A stretch of DNA of 30,874 nt from CBCXVS01 sp965178525 (GCA_965178525.1 CBCXVS010000053.1:1-30874), one strand, 5' to 3'. Shown: positions 7,897 to 16,531, counted from the stretch's first letter. Notes: a model not told the origin generated them from the sequence alone. Program-made: numbers and translations.

Positions 7897-8988
7897 ATAA
7901 ACATCTTGCTCCTAGGTGGAGGGGGATTTATCGGTTCTCATGCCACCGCCAAATTGCTCCAAAACGCGAGTTACGATATCTGGTGCTATGATCTTTATAA
8001 TGACAAGCTCACCGACAGTTTGGGACATCAACGACTCACCTATATCTATGGCGATATACGTTCAGATCACGCCCGACTCGAAGAACTCGTCAAGAATGCG
8101 GACTTGGTTATTGATCTTATTGCTTACGCCAACCCGGCTCTATACGTATCTATGCCCTTAGAAGTCTACCGCTTGAATTTTACCGAGAATCTCGTCATCG
8201 CTGAATACTGTGTGACACACCACAAGCGCTTGATCCAGTTCTCGACCTGTGAGGTCTATGGCAAGACGGTGGTGCCACTCGTAGGCGACAAACTGGCCGA
8301 TCCGGACAATCCAGCCTACGCCGTGTTTCAAGAGGACACCACGGCGATGATTCTTGGACCCGTGAACAAACATCGTTGGATTTATAGTTGCGCTAAACAG
8401 CTCCTAGAACGTATTCTGCATGCCTACGGCCTGGAAGACGCCTTAAATTACACCATTATTCGGCCGTTCAATTTCATCGGCCCCCGCATCGATTACCTGC
8501 CGAGCGGAGACGATGGAAACCCGAGGGTCTTTTCGCACTTTCTCCAGGCGCTCAAAGACGTCTCACCCATGCGGCTTGTCAATGGAGGCTACCAGAAGCG
8601 GTCCTACACGTACATCGACGACGCCATCGATTGTCTCATGAAAATTATCGACAACCCGGGTGGGGTCTGTGACAAGGAGATTTTCAATATTGGCGCACCC
8701 AACAATGAAGTTTCCATCCGGGAGTTAGCCTGCAAAATGCGAGATATTTACCAACGCCGGTGGTGGGATGGTGTAGGTCCACTACCCGAACTCGTCGAGG
8801 TGTCAGGCGACACTTTTTACGGTGAAGGCTATGATGATTCGGACCGCCGCATCCCTGATATTACCAAGGCCACACAGCTCTTGGCGTGGAAGCCGCGCTA
8901 TAGCCTGCACGAAACGGTTGAGCACAGCATGGCCTATTGGTTCGGGGATGGATATGCGGCTCGCAGCGCTGGAGAGATGGACACATGA
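7897..8988 (+). CDS. NAD-dependent sugar epimerase/decarboxylase, ArnA C-terminal domain type
   Basis: A short-chain dehydrogenase of about 363 residues. The Rossmann motif is GGGGFIGSH, the catalytic pair is Y163-S-C-A-K167, and STCEVYG aligns with the STSEVYG active-site segment of E. coli ArnA (Glu119 kept, the neighbouring Ser replaced by Cys118). RPFNFIGPRIDYL, GGYQKRSYTYIDD, FNIGAPNNEVSIREL, FYGEGYDDSDRRIPDI and LAWKPR follow ArnA closely, so UDP-glucuronate decarboxylation (to UDP-4-keto-pentose or UDP-xylose) is the best prediction. The annotated-style TTG start at 7906 would cut into the nucleotide-binding strand; an ATA at 7897 (MNILLLGGGG) sits nine bases after AAGGA and gives a natural start. 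No formyltransferase domain is attached. The stop overlaps the start of the glycosyltransferase (ATGA). Confidence 0.85.
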   Translation: MNILLLGGGGFIGSHATAKLLQNASYDIWCYDLYNDKLTDSLGHQRLTYIYGDIRSDHARLEELVKNADLVIDLIAYANPALYVSMPLEVYRLNFTENLVIAEYCVTHHKRLIQFSTCEVYGKTVVPLVGDKLADPDNPAYAVFQEDTTAMILGPVNKHRWIYSCAKQLLERILHAYGLEDALNYTIIRPFNFIGPRIDYLPSGDDGNPRVFSHFLQALKDVSPMRLVNGGYQKRSYTYIDDAIDCLMKIIDNPGGVCDKEIFNIGAPNNEVSIRELACKMRDIYQRRWWDGVGPLPELVEVSGDTFYGEGYDDSDRRIPDITKATQLLAWKPRYSLHETVEHSMAYWFGDGYAARSAGEMDT

Positions 8989-9758
8989 ACCCACATTCGA
9001 CGCCGGCGGTGCCGGCCGCCGATATGAAACTCGCCATTATCATGCCGGCTTATAATGCCGGCAAAACCATCGAGCAGGTGTTTGAGCGCATACCACCTGA
9101 CGTGCGTTCCCAGGTGGTCCGATATATCGTCGTCAACGATGGCAGCACGGACGATACGGCGGAGGCGCTGAGACGTTTGCAACAACGCTGGCCCAATTTT
9201 GTCGTGTTACAGCACGAGGGCAACAAGGGATACGGCGTTGCAGAAAAGACGTTGCTGCGCTACGTCGTCGAGACGGACGCAGAGGTTGTGGTGCTCTTAC
9301 ATGCGGATGGCCAGTATGCACCGGAAGAAATCCCGCGACTCATCACACCGTTTGCAGCCGAGAACGCCGATATGGTACAAGGCTCACGTATGATGCAAGG
9401 TGGCGCCGCGCTCCGTGGCGGCATGCCCTTTTATAAGTACCTGGCGAATCGGTGTCTCACCGCCGTACAAAACGCCGTCTTCGGCATGCATATGGCCGAA
9501 TTCCACAGTGGCTATATGCTGTATGCACGCCATGCCCTGCGGGCGATCCCGTTTGAGCAATTGGCCGATCACTTCTGCTTTGACCAAGAGATGTTGATCA
9601 TGGCAAAGGTCAAAGGGCTGACGATTGTGCAGGTGCCCATCCCGACGCACTATGGCGACGAAGTATCCCACCTGAAACCGATCCGCTATGGGTTGAATGT
9701 GTTGACATTGGTGTGGGCGTATCGCCGCGGTCATTATCATCGGCTGGCAGCCGCATAA
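8985..9758 (+). CDS. Family 2 glycosyltransferase (dolichol-phosphate mannosyltransferase-like)
   Basis: The ATG at 8985 overlaps the upstream stop (ATGA) and has GGAGAG before it, indicating translational coupling; the product is 257 residues. The GT-A fold is recognised from IIMPAYNAGKTIEQV, YIVVNDGSTDDT and the metal-binding LLHADGQYAPEEIP region (in place of DADxQxPP), followed by QGSRMM and FHSGYMLY. No membrane helix is present, in contrast to ArnC-type enzymes. With the adjacent ArnA-like enzyme it probably transfers or prepares a sugar (possibly a pentose) for a lipid carrier or glycolipid. The exact donor and acceptor cannot be read from sequence. Confidence 0.85.
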   Translation: MNPHSTPAVPAADMKLAIIMPAYNAGKTIEQVFERIPPDVRSQVVRYIVVNDGSTDDTAEALRRLQQRWPNFVVLQHEGNKGYGVAEKTLLRYVVETDAEVVVLLHADGQYAPEEIPRLITPFAAENADMVQGSRMMQGGAALRGGMPFYKYLANRCLTAVQNAVFGMHMAEFHSGYMLYARHALRAIPFEQLADHFCFDQEMLIMAKVKGLTIVQVPIPTHYGDEVSHLKPIRYGLNVLTLVWAYRRGHYHRLAAA

Positions 9759-9771
9759 CGGCGATAACATG

Positions 9772-9824
9772 CGTCGGCCCTCACCAGAGGTCACGCACAG
9801 CGCTGGGCTCGGGTGAGGGCGACG
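9772..9824. terminator. Hairpin between convergent glycosyltransferase and molybdenum-enzyme genes
   Basis: GCCCTCACC (9777-9785) pairs perfectly with GGTGAGGGC (9812-9820). Outside a one-base bulge, CGTC (9772-9775) pairs with GACG (9821-9824). The 26-base loop itself contains the palindrome CAGCGCTG. It lies exactly between two convergent stop codons and could stop both transcripts, although no T-run follows. Its sequence also resembles the common CCCTCACC...GGTGAGGG intergenic repeats of many environmental bacteria. Confidence 0.5.
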
Positions 9825-9831
9825 CCTCTTC

Positions 9832-12204
9832 CTATCCGCCCTGCCCGACATGCATGGCGCGCCAGATCTTTTCCGGCTTAAACGGCATTTCCATATGCGT
9901 CACGCCAAACGGCGCCAGCGCATCAATGATCGCATTGGCGACCGACGGGGTGGAGCCGATAGTCCCCGCTTCGCCACAGCCCTTGGCGCCCAACGGATTC
10001 ACCGGCGTCGGGGTGACGGTGCGATCCGTTTCCAGGGTCGGCATCTGATGCGCTTTCGGCATGGCGTAGTCCATCAGACTCCCGGACACGAGCTGGCCAT
10101 TTTCGTCGTAGACCACCTCCTCATACGCCGCCTGCGCCAGACCCTGGGCAATGCCGCCATGCACCTGGCCATCGACGATGAGCGGATTGATCACATTGCC
10201 GCAATCGTCGACGGCTAGATAGCGCTGAATGTCGATTTCGCCGGTGTCGGGATCCACCTCCACCACACAGATGTGCGTGCCGAAGGGGAACGTCGCGTTG
10301 CTGGGCTCGAACCGGCTCGTGGCCTCCAATCCCGGTTCGATATCAGCCGGCGCACTACCTGGCCCCTGCCAGGAAAAATCCGCCGCGGCAAAGGCCACGT
10401 CGCCAAATGTGACGTGACGGCTGGGATCGGCGGATACATAGATTTGCCCATCCTCATAGGTCACATCCTCGGGCCGCACGTCGAGCATATGCGCCGCGAG
10501 TTGCCGCGCTTTGTCCTTGACCTTGTCCACCGACATCTTCAGCGCCGCGCCACCCACGGCCAGACTGCGGCTGCCGAACGTCCCGATGCCGTAACTCACG
10601 ACATCCGTGTCGCCGTGGATGACCTCGATATCGTCGATCGGCACGCCCAGATCATCAGCCACAATCTGGGCAAACGTCGTCTCATTGCTCTGCCCGTGTG
10701 GAGACACACCGGTCAGCACGGTCACCATGCCGGTGGGTTCGACGCGAATGGTGCAGGATTCCCAGCCGCCCACGCCCGGTGGCAGTAAGAAGGAGGGACC
10801 AATGCCGCAGATTTCGATGTAGGATGACAGCCCAATGCCCATGTAGCGACCTTGCTCGCGCAGGCGCTTTTGCTCCGCCCGGAGTTCTTCATATCCGATG
10901 ACTTCCAGGGCCTTGTCGAGCGACTTGGCGTAATCGCCGCTGTCATACATCAATCCGGCCGGCGTCGGCTTGGCGAAATTCGTAATAAAATTCTTCCGCC
11001 GCACCTCTGCCGGATCCATATCGAGTTCGCGCGCAATAGTATCCATGAGGCGTTCAATCGCATAGGCTGCTTCAGGCCGCCCGGCGCCACGGTAGGCATC
11101 GGTCGCCACCTTGTTGGTAAAGACCGCGATCTGCTCGTAATCGATGGCCTGCGCGTCATACGCGCCCGCCATGAGAATCAGCCCCAGCCCGGGAATGGCC
11201 GGTGTGAGCAATTGCAAGTAGGCGCCCATATCGCAGTAGCACCGGCACTTCACCGCCAGCAAGGTGCCGTCATTTTTCACCGCCGCGTCAAAATGCTCCA
11301 CCAGACCGCGGCCGTGAATGGTCGAGGTAAAATGCTCCCGCCGCTTTTCGATCCACTTCACCGGACGACACAACTCCCGCGCCAGGTACGGCACGATGAG
11401 TTCCTCCGGATAGATCTGGATCTTGGCGCCAAAGCCGCCGCCTACATCCGGGGCAATGACCTGAATACGGTGTTCCGGCATGCGGAGTCCACCGGCCAAC
11501 AGCGTCCGCGCCAAATGCGGGATCTGCGTCGACATCCACACGGTGAGCTTGCCACGGCCCCGATCGTAGCTCGCCAACACCCCGCGCGTTTCCATGTGCA
11601 TCGGCACGAGACGCTGCTGCGTGATCTTCAGGCTGACGACTTTGTCCGCCTGTTGAAACAGCGCATCCGTGTTGCCCAGCGGCGTCGGCGAGGGTGGCAC
11701 AGCCGGACCAAAGGCGCGAAACATGATATTGTCGTCGAACTCATCGTGGACCTTCGGCGAACCCGGCTGCGCCGCGGCTTCCGGATCGACCACAGCAGGC
11801 AGGACCTCCACGTCCATCTCAATCAGATCAAGCGCATCCTGCGCCGTGTACGGACTATCCGCCACCACCACGGCGACCGGCTGGCCCACAAAGCCCACCT
11901 TCCCCACCGCCAGCGCGTGGTTCACCGGCGCCTTCATGCCTTCGCCGGCTGCGCCACAGGGAATGGCGCCCACCTTATCGAGGATATCCTCGCCCGTCAT
12001 TACCGTCACGACACCAGGATGATGTTTCGCGGCTTCGACGTCGAGGCTCGTGATCCTGGCATGCGCATACGGACTGCGGTAGAAAGCCGCATGCAGCGTC
12101 CCCAGCATCGGCACATCATCGACATACTTGCCATACCCCTGGATGAGCGCCGGGTCTTCGCGGCGCTTGATACGATCACCGACTAATTTTGGCAGGACAG
12201 CCAT
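9832..12204 (-). CDS. Xanthine dehydrogenase-family molybdopterin subunit (CoxL form II-like)
   Basis: The ATG at 12204 (MAVLPKLVGDRIKRREDP) has a strong GGAGGAGGGG site five bases upstream; the product has 790 residues, normal for the large subunit. Family features are GGGFGAK (around 252-258), AYRGAGRPEAAYAIERL (starting near 369), a Gln-containing SPHGQSNET segment and the catalytic glutamate in GCGEAGTIGS (E745). The AYRGAGR sequence marks the form II group and not the AYRCSFR of true aerobic CO dehydrogenase, so the substrate is probably an aldehyde, heterocycle or other hydroxylatable carbon. The FAD (medium) and 2Fe-2S (small) subunits that the enzyme needs are not found nearby. It is followed upstream on the same strand by a cupin and an SDR, suggesting a catabolic cluster. 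Confidence 0.9.
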   Translation of the reverse strand: MAVLPKLVGDRIKRREDPALIQGYGKYVDDVPMLGTLHAAFYRSPYAHARITSLDVEAAKHHPGVVTVMTGEDILDKVGAIPCGAAGEGMKAPVNHALAVGKVGFVGQPVAVVVADSPYTAQDALDLIEMDVEVLPAVVDPEAAAQPGSPKVHDEFDDNIMFRAFGPAVPPSPTPLGNTDALFQQADKVVSLKITQQRLVPMHMETRGVLASYDRGRGKLTVWMSTQIPHLARTLLAGGLRMPEHRIQVIAPDVGGGFGAKIQIYPEELIVPYLARELCRPVKWIEKRREHFTSTIHGRGLVEHFDAAVKNDGTLLAVKCRCYCDMGAYLQLLTPAIPGLGLILMAGAYDAQAIDYEQIAVFTNKVATDAYRGAGRPEAAYAIERLMDTIARELDMDPAEVRRKNFITNFAKPTPAGLMYDSGDYAKSLDKALEVIGYEELRAEQKRLREQGRYMGIGLSSYIEICGIGPSFLLPPGVGGWESCTIRVEPTGMVTVLTGVSPHGQSNETTFAQIVADDLGVPIDDIEVIHGDTDVVSYGIGTFGSRSLAVGGAALKMSVDKVKDKARQLAAHMLDVRPEDVTYEDGQIYVSADPSRHVTFGDVAFAAADFSWQGPGSAPADIEPGLEATSRFEPSNATFPFGTHICVVEVDPDTGEIDIQRYLAVDDCGNVINPLIVDGQVHGGIAQGLAQAAYEEVVYDENGQLVSGSLMDYAMPKAHQMPTLETDRTVTPTPVNPLGAKGCGEAGTIGSTPSVANAIIDALAPFGVTHMEMPFKPEKIWRAMHVGQGG

Positions 12205-12296
12205 GCCCCCTCCTCCGTCATCAGCCTGCCATCCTTGGCACGGCACAGGCCTGGGTTACGACGTCGACGTCCCATAACTAAAAGCCTCTTCCTCCG

Positions 12297-12632
12297 CTAA
12301 GCCAGCGGCACCACCGCCGTCAGCACCGGCCCATCACCCACAGCCCGTGTTGTGTGCCCCTGTCCGGTGATATCCTCGACAAGCCGCGCATCGCCCGGAC
12401 CAAAGCGGCGCGTGCTGCCATCGCCAAAGCCGATTTCCAATTCCCCGCCGAGAATGATGACGTACTGCCGTTGCGGCGCCGGATGCCAGTCGACAAACGT
12501 CCCGGCCGCCATCTCCCGAAACATGATATGTTGCGTACCCTGGGGCGATGTTAAAACGGGATGCGCCGCCAAAGACTGCTCTTGTAGATGCGTCTGTCCA
12601 TCATCACCTGTATACATCCGAAAAATGGCCAT
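12297..12632 (-). CDS. Small single-domain cupin protein
   Basis: The start at 12632 (MAIFRMYTGDDG) is set by GGAGAG just upstream and gives 111 residues. A single cupin barrel is suggested by WHPAPQRQYVIILGGELEIGFGDGSTRRFGPGDARLVEDITGQGHTTR. The first motif has one clear His and Gln residues instead of the usual HxH pair, while the second motif keeps its His, so metal binding is uncertain. It lies between the molybdenum subunit and the SDR on the same strand and may belong to their operon. Function unknown; such proteins often bind small carboxylates. Confidence 0.75.
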   Translation of the reverse strand: MAIFRMYTGDDGQTHLQEQSLAAHPVLTSPQGTQHIMFREMAAGTFVDWHPAPQRQYVIILGGELEIGFGDGSTRRFGPGDARLVEDITGQGHTTRAVGDGPVLTAVVPLA

Positions 12633-12759
12633 GCTCGCTCTCCGTTCCTCATGATATGCGTCGTTCGCTCGTGGTCCGCTGGAATGGAGCGCACGGTAGC
12701 AAACCCCATGGCGGAGGTCAACCCCCACGCCCCTCCCCCTCTTCGTCTGATAACGCGAC

Positions 12760-13533
12760 TCACTGGGCGGTCGTGCCCCCATCGATCACCAATTCGGAGC
12801 CGGTGACAAAAGCCGACTCGTCCGAGGCGAGGTACAACATGCCGTAGGCAATATCATCGGCATTGCCCAGCCGGCCGATAGGTGTCTGCGCCAGGCACCA
12901 GTCTCGCCGTGACGGATCCGAGGTATAGCCCTCGCGGGTGAGCGGCGTCAAACAATAGCCGGGGTGCACGGAGTTGACGCGGATCTTCTCGTTGGCGTAC
13001 TGCACCGCCGCCGCTTTGGTAAACAAGCGGATGGCCCCTTTGGCCGCGTGATAAGCGGTGGATGTAGCACTGCCCACCAAACCATAAATGGACGAGACAT
13101 TAATGATCGAACCGCCCCCCGCCTTGCGCATCTCCGGAATGGCGTACTTGGTGCCCAGGAATACGCCTTTGGCATGCACGTCCATTTGCCCGTCCCACAC
13201 CTCAACGCTCGTCTCTTCCACCGTAAATCGGGCGCCGGTGCCAGCGTTATTGATTAGGACATGTAAGCCGCCAAACGTGGCCACCGCCATGCGCACGGCT
13301 TCTTGCCAGTCCTCTTCACTGGTGACGTCGTGCCGCAGAAACAGCGCCTCTCCGCCATTGGCTTGTATCTGTTCGGCGGTCTTGCGGCCCATCTCCTCCT
13401 TGATATCGGTGAGCACCACCTTGGCTCCCTCACGCGTGAAAAGCCGCGCCGCGGCGCCGCCAAACCCCATGATCTCCCCTTCGACGCCGGCTGCGGCGCC
13501 GGTAATGAGCGCAACTTTGCCTGCCAGTCTCAT
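12760..13533 (-). CDS. Short-chain dehydrogenase/reductase (SDR)
   Basis: A 257-residue classical SDR with GGAGGGG seven bases before the ATG. The cofactor motif starts as TGAAAG but carries a short insertion (VEGEIMGFGG), a pattern I recall from one SDR subgroup. LTDIKEE after the second strand, with its acidic Asp, suggests NAD preference. The NNAG motif, Ser of NVSS and Y-H-A-A-K complete the catalytic set, and the C-terminus GSELVIDGG is typical. It probably oxidises a secondary alcohol or reduces a ketone. It is the first gene of the minus-strand group with cupin and molybdenum subunit, and is divergent from the alpha/beta hydrolase across about 200 bases. Confidence 0.9.
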   Translation of the reverse strand: MRLAGKVALITGAAAGVEGEIMGFGGAAARLFTREGAKVVLTDIKEEMGRKTAEQIQANGGEALFLRHDVTSEEDWQEAVRMAVATFGGLHVLINNAGTGARFTVEETSVEVWDGQMDVHAKGVFLGTKYAIPEMRKAGGGSIINVSSIYGLVGSATSTAYHAAKGAIRLFTKAAAVQYANEKIRVNSVHPGYCLTPLTREGYTSDPSRRDWCLAQTPIGRLGNADDIAYGMLYLASDESAFVTGSELVIDGGTTAQ

Positions 13534-13738
13534 CGTCTTCCCCTCCGGAATCGTGTGACATCATGACAACATAGGTTGAATCGAGCGTAGTGTAGTGGCG
13601 CGGCGGGTAGCCGTCAATCGTCTCCCCGAGCCCACCCGCTTGCAAGCGGCGTGCAAACCCCCTATCTTCTCTTTTCATGCGATAACGGACACGCCCCGCT
13701 GAGCCCACGTGCCGCTGGGCCAACCTGGAGGAACACGC

Positions 13739-14542
13739 ATGCCGACCGCTTCATTGCCTGGCAACTTACAGATGTACTATGAGGACGACGATTTTACCGA
13801 CCCCTGGGAGGCATCGGAAACCGTCATTCTGCATCATGGCAATGCCAAGAATGCCCGGCTGTGGTATGCCTGGGTGCCATTATTGGCCGGCGACTTTCGG
13901 GTCATCCGCGTGGATGCGCGGGGATTTGGCCGCTCTTCAGTGCCCACACCGGGCTATCACTGGTCGTTGGAGGGTTTTGCTACCGATCTGGCCAATCTCA
14001 TGGATCATCTCGACATCGAGCAAGCGCATGTGGTCGGCGAAACCATCGGAGGGACGATCGCGCTGCAGTTTGCGGCGCAGTTTCCCGACCGACTGCGTAC
14101 GGTCACGGCGTGTACGTCGCCGTACAAATTCACTGGCGTTCCGACCTACCTGGCCTACCATCAGCTGGTACAGGAGCAAGGCATCGAAGCGTGGGTGAGA
14201 CAGACGGCGGATCGGCGCTTAGAACCCGGCCAATCCGACCCCCGGCATCACGAATGGTACGTGCAACAGATGATCCAAACGGCGCCGCATGTGGTGCTGG
14301 AAACGTTGGCCTATCTGGCAAACGCCGATTTGACGCCAGTGTTGCCTCAGATCGCGACGCCAGCCCTAGTCATGGTGGGCGAACGCAGCGCCATGAATAC
14401 GCCGGATCGCGCCCGCAGTATGGCCGACCTCTTGCCAAATGGGACCTTGGCGGAAGTCCCGGGGGCGAGTGGCTATGTGCAACATGCCGCCCCGGCGCAG
14501 TGCGTCGCCATATGGCGGGAGTTTGTCAAGTCGGTGACGTAG
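13739..14542 (+). CDS. Alpha/beta hydrolase-fold protein with Thr at the nucleophile position
   Basis: The ATG at 13739 has GGAGGAA six bases upstream; the product is 267 residues. HHGNAKNARLW gives the oxyanion-hole region, VIRVDARGFGRSS the strand-4 region and VVGETIGGTIAL the nucleophile elbow. The elbow normally reads GxSxG; here it is G100-E-T102-I-G104, so the nucleophile would be Thr. A candidate acid lies in VGERSAMNTPDRA, and His near 249 in GYVQHAAP is the likely catalytic base. The lack of Ser may mean altered chemistry (lactonase- or lyase-like use of the fold) or lost activity. It is divergent from the SDR and may share its promoter region and pathway. Confidence 0.85.
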   Translation: MPTASLPGNLQMYYEDDDFTDPWEASETVILHHGNAKNARLWYAWVPLLAGDFRVIRVDARGFGRSSVPTPGYHWSLEGFATDLANLMDHLDIEQAHVVGETIGGTIALQFAAQFPDRLRTVTACTSPYKFTGVPTYLAYHQLVQEQGIEAWVRQTADRRLEPGQSDPRHHEWYVQQMIQTAPHVVLETLAYLANADLTPVLPQIATPALVMVGERSAMNTPDRARSMADLLPNGTLAEVPGASGYVQHAAPAQCVAIWREFVKSVT

Positions 14543-14641
14543 CCATGCTTCAGTTGTGCCAACGTCGCGCCACGTCTGATGTCGCATATGACGGAAATCA
14601 GGGCGGAGGGGCTTCGAATTCAGAATTCACGATATCAAGGA

Positions 14642-15490
14642 TTAGAGCTCTTCCGCGGTTAAACCGGTGACGTGCAGAATGGTGTCCAACGGTATCTGCT
14701 GTGCGATCATCGCCTGCGCAATCTCGATCTCTCTTGCTTTGCGACCGCTCTCTCTCCCTTCCTCTCTCCCTTCCTCTCTCCCTTCCTCTCTAGCCGTCTG
14801 TTCTTCCGCGTAGCGATCTCGCGTTTCCTTTAAACTCCCTTCATAGTAGTACCGATCTACGTCACTCAACTGTGCCAATTCCGCCAGGTGAAACGCCAAC
14901 GTGAATGGCTCGTCTTCTAATGGGTCAGGGACTTCCTGCAATTCAGGGGCGTTTTTAATAAAGTATATCCATTTCTCTGTGTCGGATTTGAGTTGATTCA
15001 CTCTCAGGTTGAACTTGGGCAACTCCACATAGACGAAGGCCAGTTTCTCTGTAAACACCTTGTGTTGCTTACTGTCCATCAGTTGAATGCGACGGATGTA
15101 TTGGTCATCCTCATCGAACGTGAAGTCCAGAATACCCACACAGTAGACCGCGTTAAGTTGGTAATCCCAATCCCCCTGCTCGGCCTGCTGGAAAATGGGG
15201 AATGTCGAGTAAAATAGCGCGCGATCTTTGAAGTAACGTTGTCGGGTTCTCTGCATTTCGACGATGAACCGCCGGCCGCTTTCATCTCGACAATAGACAT
15301 CGAAAATTCCCCGGCGATCTTGGGGCGAGGGCAGACGCTGCTCGGTAGGAAGGAAGGTGAGGTCGACAATAGGGTGGGGGAGTTCGAGGAGATCAAAGAG
15401 AAAGTGCTGCAAAACCGGTTTGCTTTCCTCCTCCCCAAAGAGTTTCTTGAATCCGAAATCGGTGGTGGGATCAAGGTATCTGCCCAACAT
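14642..15490 (-). CDS. Rpn-family PD-(D/E)XK nuclease/putative transposase
   Basis: The ATG at 15490 (MLGRYLDPTTDFGFKKLFG) has AGGAGG seven bases upstream; 282 residues. The DxxFKxLFG opening, D64 of FDVYC, and E78-x-Q80 of FIVEMQ form the PD-(D/E)XK nuclease core of the recombination-promoting nuclease family. The C-terminal part carries the REEG repeats typical of this family (DNA repeat listed separately). E. coli RpnA-type proteins are Ca/Mg-dependent DNases that stimulate RecA-independent recombination. It follows the RNA ligase gene by about 60 bases on the same strand. All core residues seem intact. Confidence 0.9.
   Translation of the reverse strand: MLGRYLDPTTDFGFKKLFGEEESKPVLQHFLFDLLELPHPIVDLTFLPTEQRLPSPQDRRGIFDVYCRDESGRRFIVEMQRTRQRYFKDRALFYSTFPIFQQAEQGDWDYQLNAVYCVGILDFTFDEDDQYIRRIQLMDSKQHKVFTEKLAFVYVELPKFNLRVNQLKSDTEKWIYFIKNAPELQEVPDPLEDEPFTLAFHLAELAQLSDVDRYYYEGSLKETRDRYAEEQTAREEGREEGREEGRESGRKAREIEIAQAMIAQQIPLDTILHVTGLTAEEL
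14749..14792 (-). repeat. 12-bp coding tandem repeat in the Rpn gene
   Basis: The unit CCTCTCTCCCTT is present in about three and a half copies and encodes REEG on the minus strand. Such repeats are common in this protein family and prone to copy-number change by slippage. Confidence 0.8.
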
Positions 15491-15551
15491 CTCCGCTCCT
15501 CCTGATTCCCGAGTCGGCGTGGGTTCATCGCGTTTCACATCCCACATGCCG

Positions 15552-16517
15552 TTATACTGGGTCGTCCAGCAGACGACGATAGACCCGCGCCAGCGTTTTG
15601 CTGACGACGCTTTGGATCTGCTTGTGGGTGAAACCCTGTGCGGTGAGCGCCTGCCATTGCGGTTCGCACTCCTTGTGTAAGTCTTCGATGAGCGCTTTGG
15701 CGAGGTGCGGCATATCCGCCATGCTGTGGCTCAGGGGGAAGCCCACGTCGTTCAACCGCCCGATAGCGTTGATGATGCGTCCACGCAGGACATAGGTTCG
15801 GGCAAAGGTCTCCACGGGCGAAAGAGGGAGCGTTTCTCGGCGGATGCTTTGCTTCGACACTTCGGCAAACGTCTCCGATTTGTGCTTGATGATGAGCCAC
15901 GGCCCGCAGGCCGTGCGCAGCAGGGGATTCGATCGGATGACCACGCCTTCCATTACGTTGTCCGCATCGTCAATGCCGTTGCGTTGCCCCTCCAACGACG
16001 GCTGCTCTAACAGCGCATCAAACGCCTCTAGGCTCGGCTCCCCACGCCACACCTCTGGAACACGTGGCAGATCGGTCGCCTCGCAGATCTCCACGAAGAG
16101 GTCGTGCGTGACGAGATGCTCGCCCAGGCGAATGTCGAAGGCGCGGAAGATCATGTCCCTACCTGGCGTGTAGCAGACCCCTTTCTGAATGCTCACCCCA
16201 CAGATTTCTCCGTAAACCGTGGCGTCGCCGTAACCGCGTTCGCGGAAGAAGTCATACATTCGCTGCATGAAGTCCGGCTGACGCTGGAACCAGTCCACGG
16301 GCCGGCCGTTGTAGAACTTCTGAGCATCCCTCGCGTTCTTGAACACGTCGTTACGTCCGCCAAACTGCACATCAGCGATAGAGGTCATCGCAGCTGGGAA
16401 GAACAGACGAAAGTTGGTTCCGTGCAGCTTCTCTGTTGCGATCACCTCCTTTACCGCCAGGAGTTCCGGACGCTTGTCCAGTTCAACCATCTCCGGATAT
16501 TTCTGGAAGGGTCTCAT
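15552..16517 (-). CDS. ATP-dependent RNA ligase, T4 Rnl2-like
   Basis: A 321-residue protein with the complete nucleotidyltransferase motif set. Motif I is E-K30-L-H-G-T-N (K30 is the AMP-accepting lysine), motif III is VYGEICG, motif IIIa is FRAFDIR, motif IV is MEGVVIR and motif V is IIKHKSE. KLHGTNF is characteristic of the Rnl2 group that seals nicks in duplex RNA. The C-terminal 90 residues are helical, as in other Rnl2 proteins. The start ATG at 16517 has only a weak TGGA upstream. Likely role: RNA repair; the partner substrate is unknown. It precedes the Rpn nuclease gene by about 60 bases in the same direction. Confidence 0.85.
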   Translation of the reverse strand: MRPFQKYPEMVELDKRPELLAVKEVIATEKLHGTNFRLFFPAAMTSIADVQFGGRNDVFKNARDAQKFYNGRPVDWFQRQPDFMQRMYDFFRERGYGDATVYGEICGVSIQKGVCYTPGRDMIFRAFDIRLGEHLVTHDLFVEICEATDLPRVPEVWRGEPSLEAFDALLEQPSLEGQRNGIDDADNVMEGVVIRSNPLLRTACGPWLIIKHKSETFAEVSKQSIRRETLPLSPVETFARTYVLRGRIINAIGRLNDVGFPLSHSMADMPHLAKALIEDLHKECEPQWQALTAQGFTHKQIQSVVSKTLARVYRRLLDDPV

Positions 16518-16531
16518 GTCAATCCATTTAA

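Noticed and set aside
10852..12186. Long plus-strand open frame (444 codons) inside the molybdenum-subunit gene
   Set aside because: It is antisense to a fully recognisable CoxL-like gene, is Arg/His rich and has no family features.
9832..12204. Aerobic CO dehydrogenase catalytic subunit
   Set aside because: The active-site loop reads AYRGAGR, not the AYRCSFR of true (form I) CO dehydrogenase.
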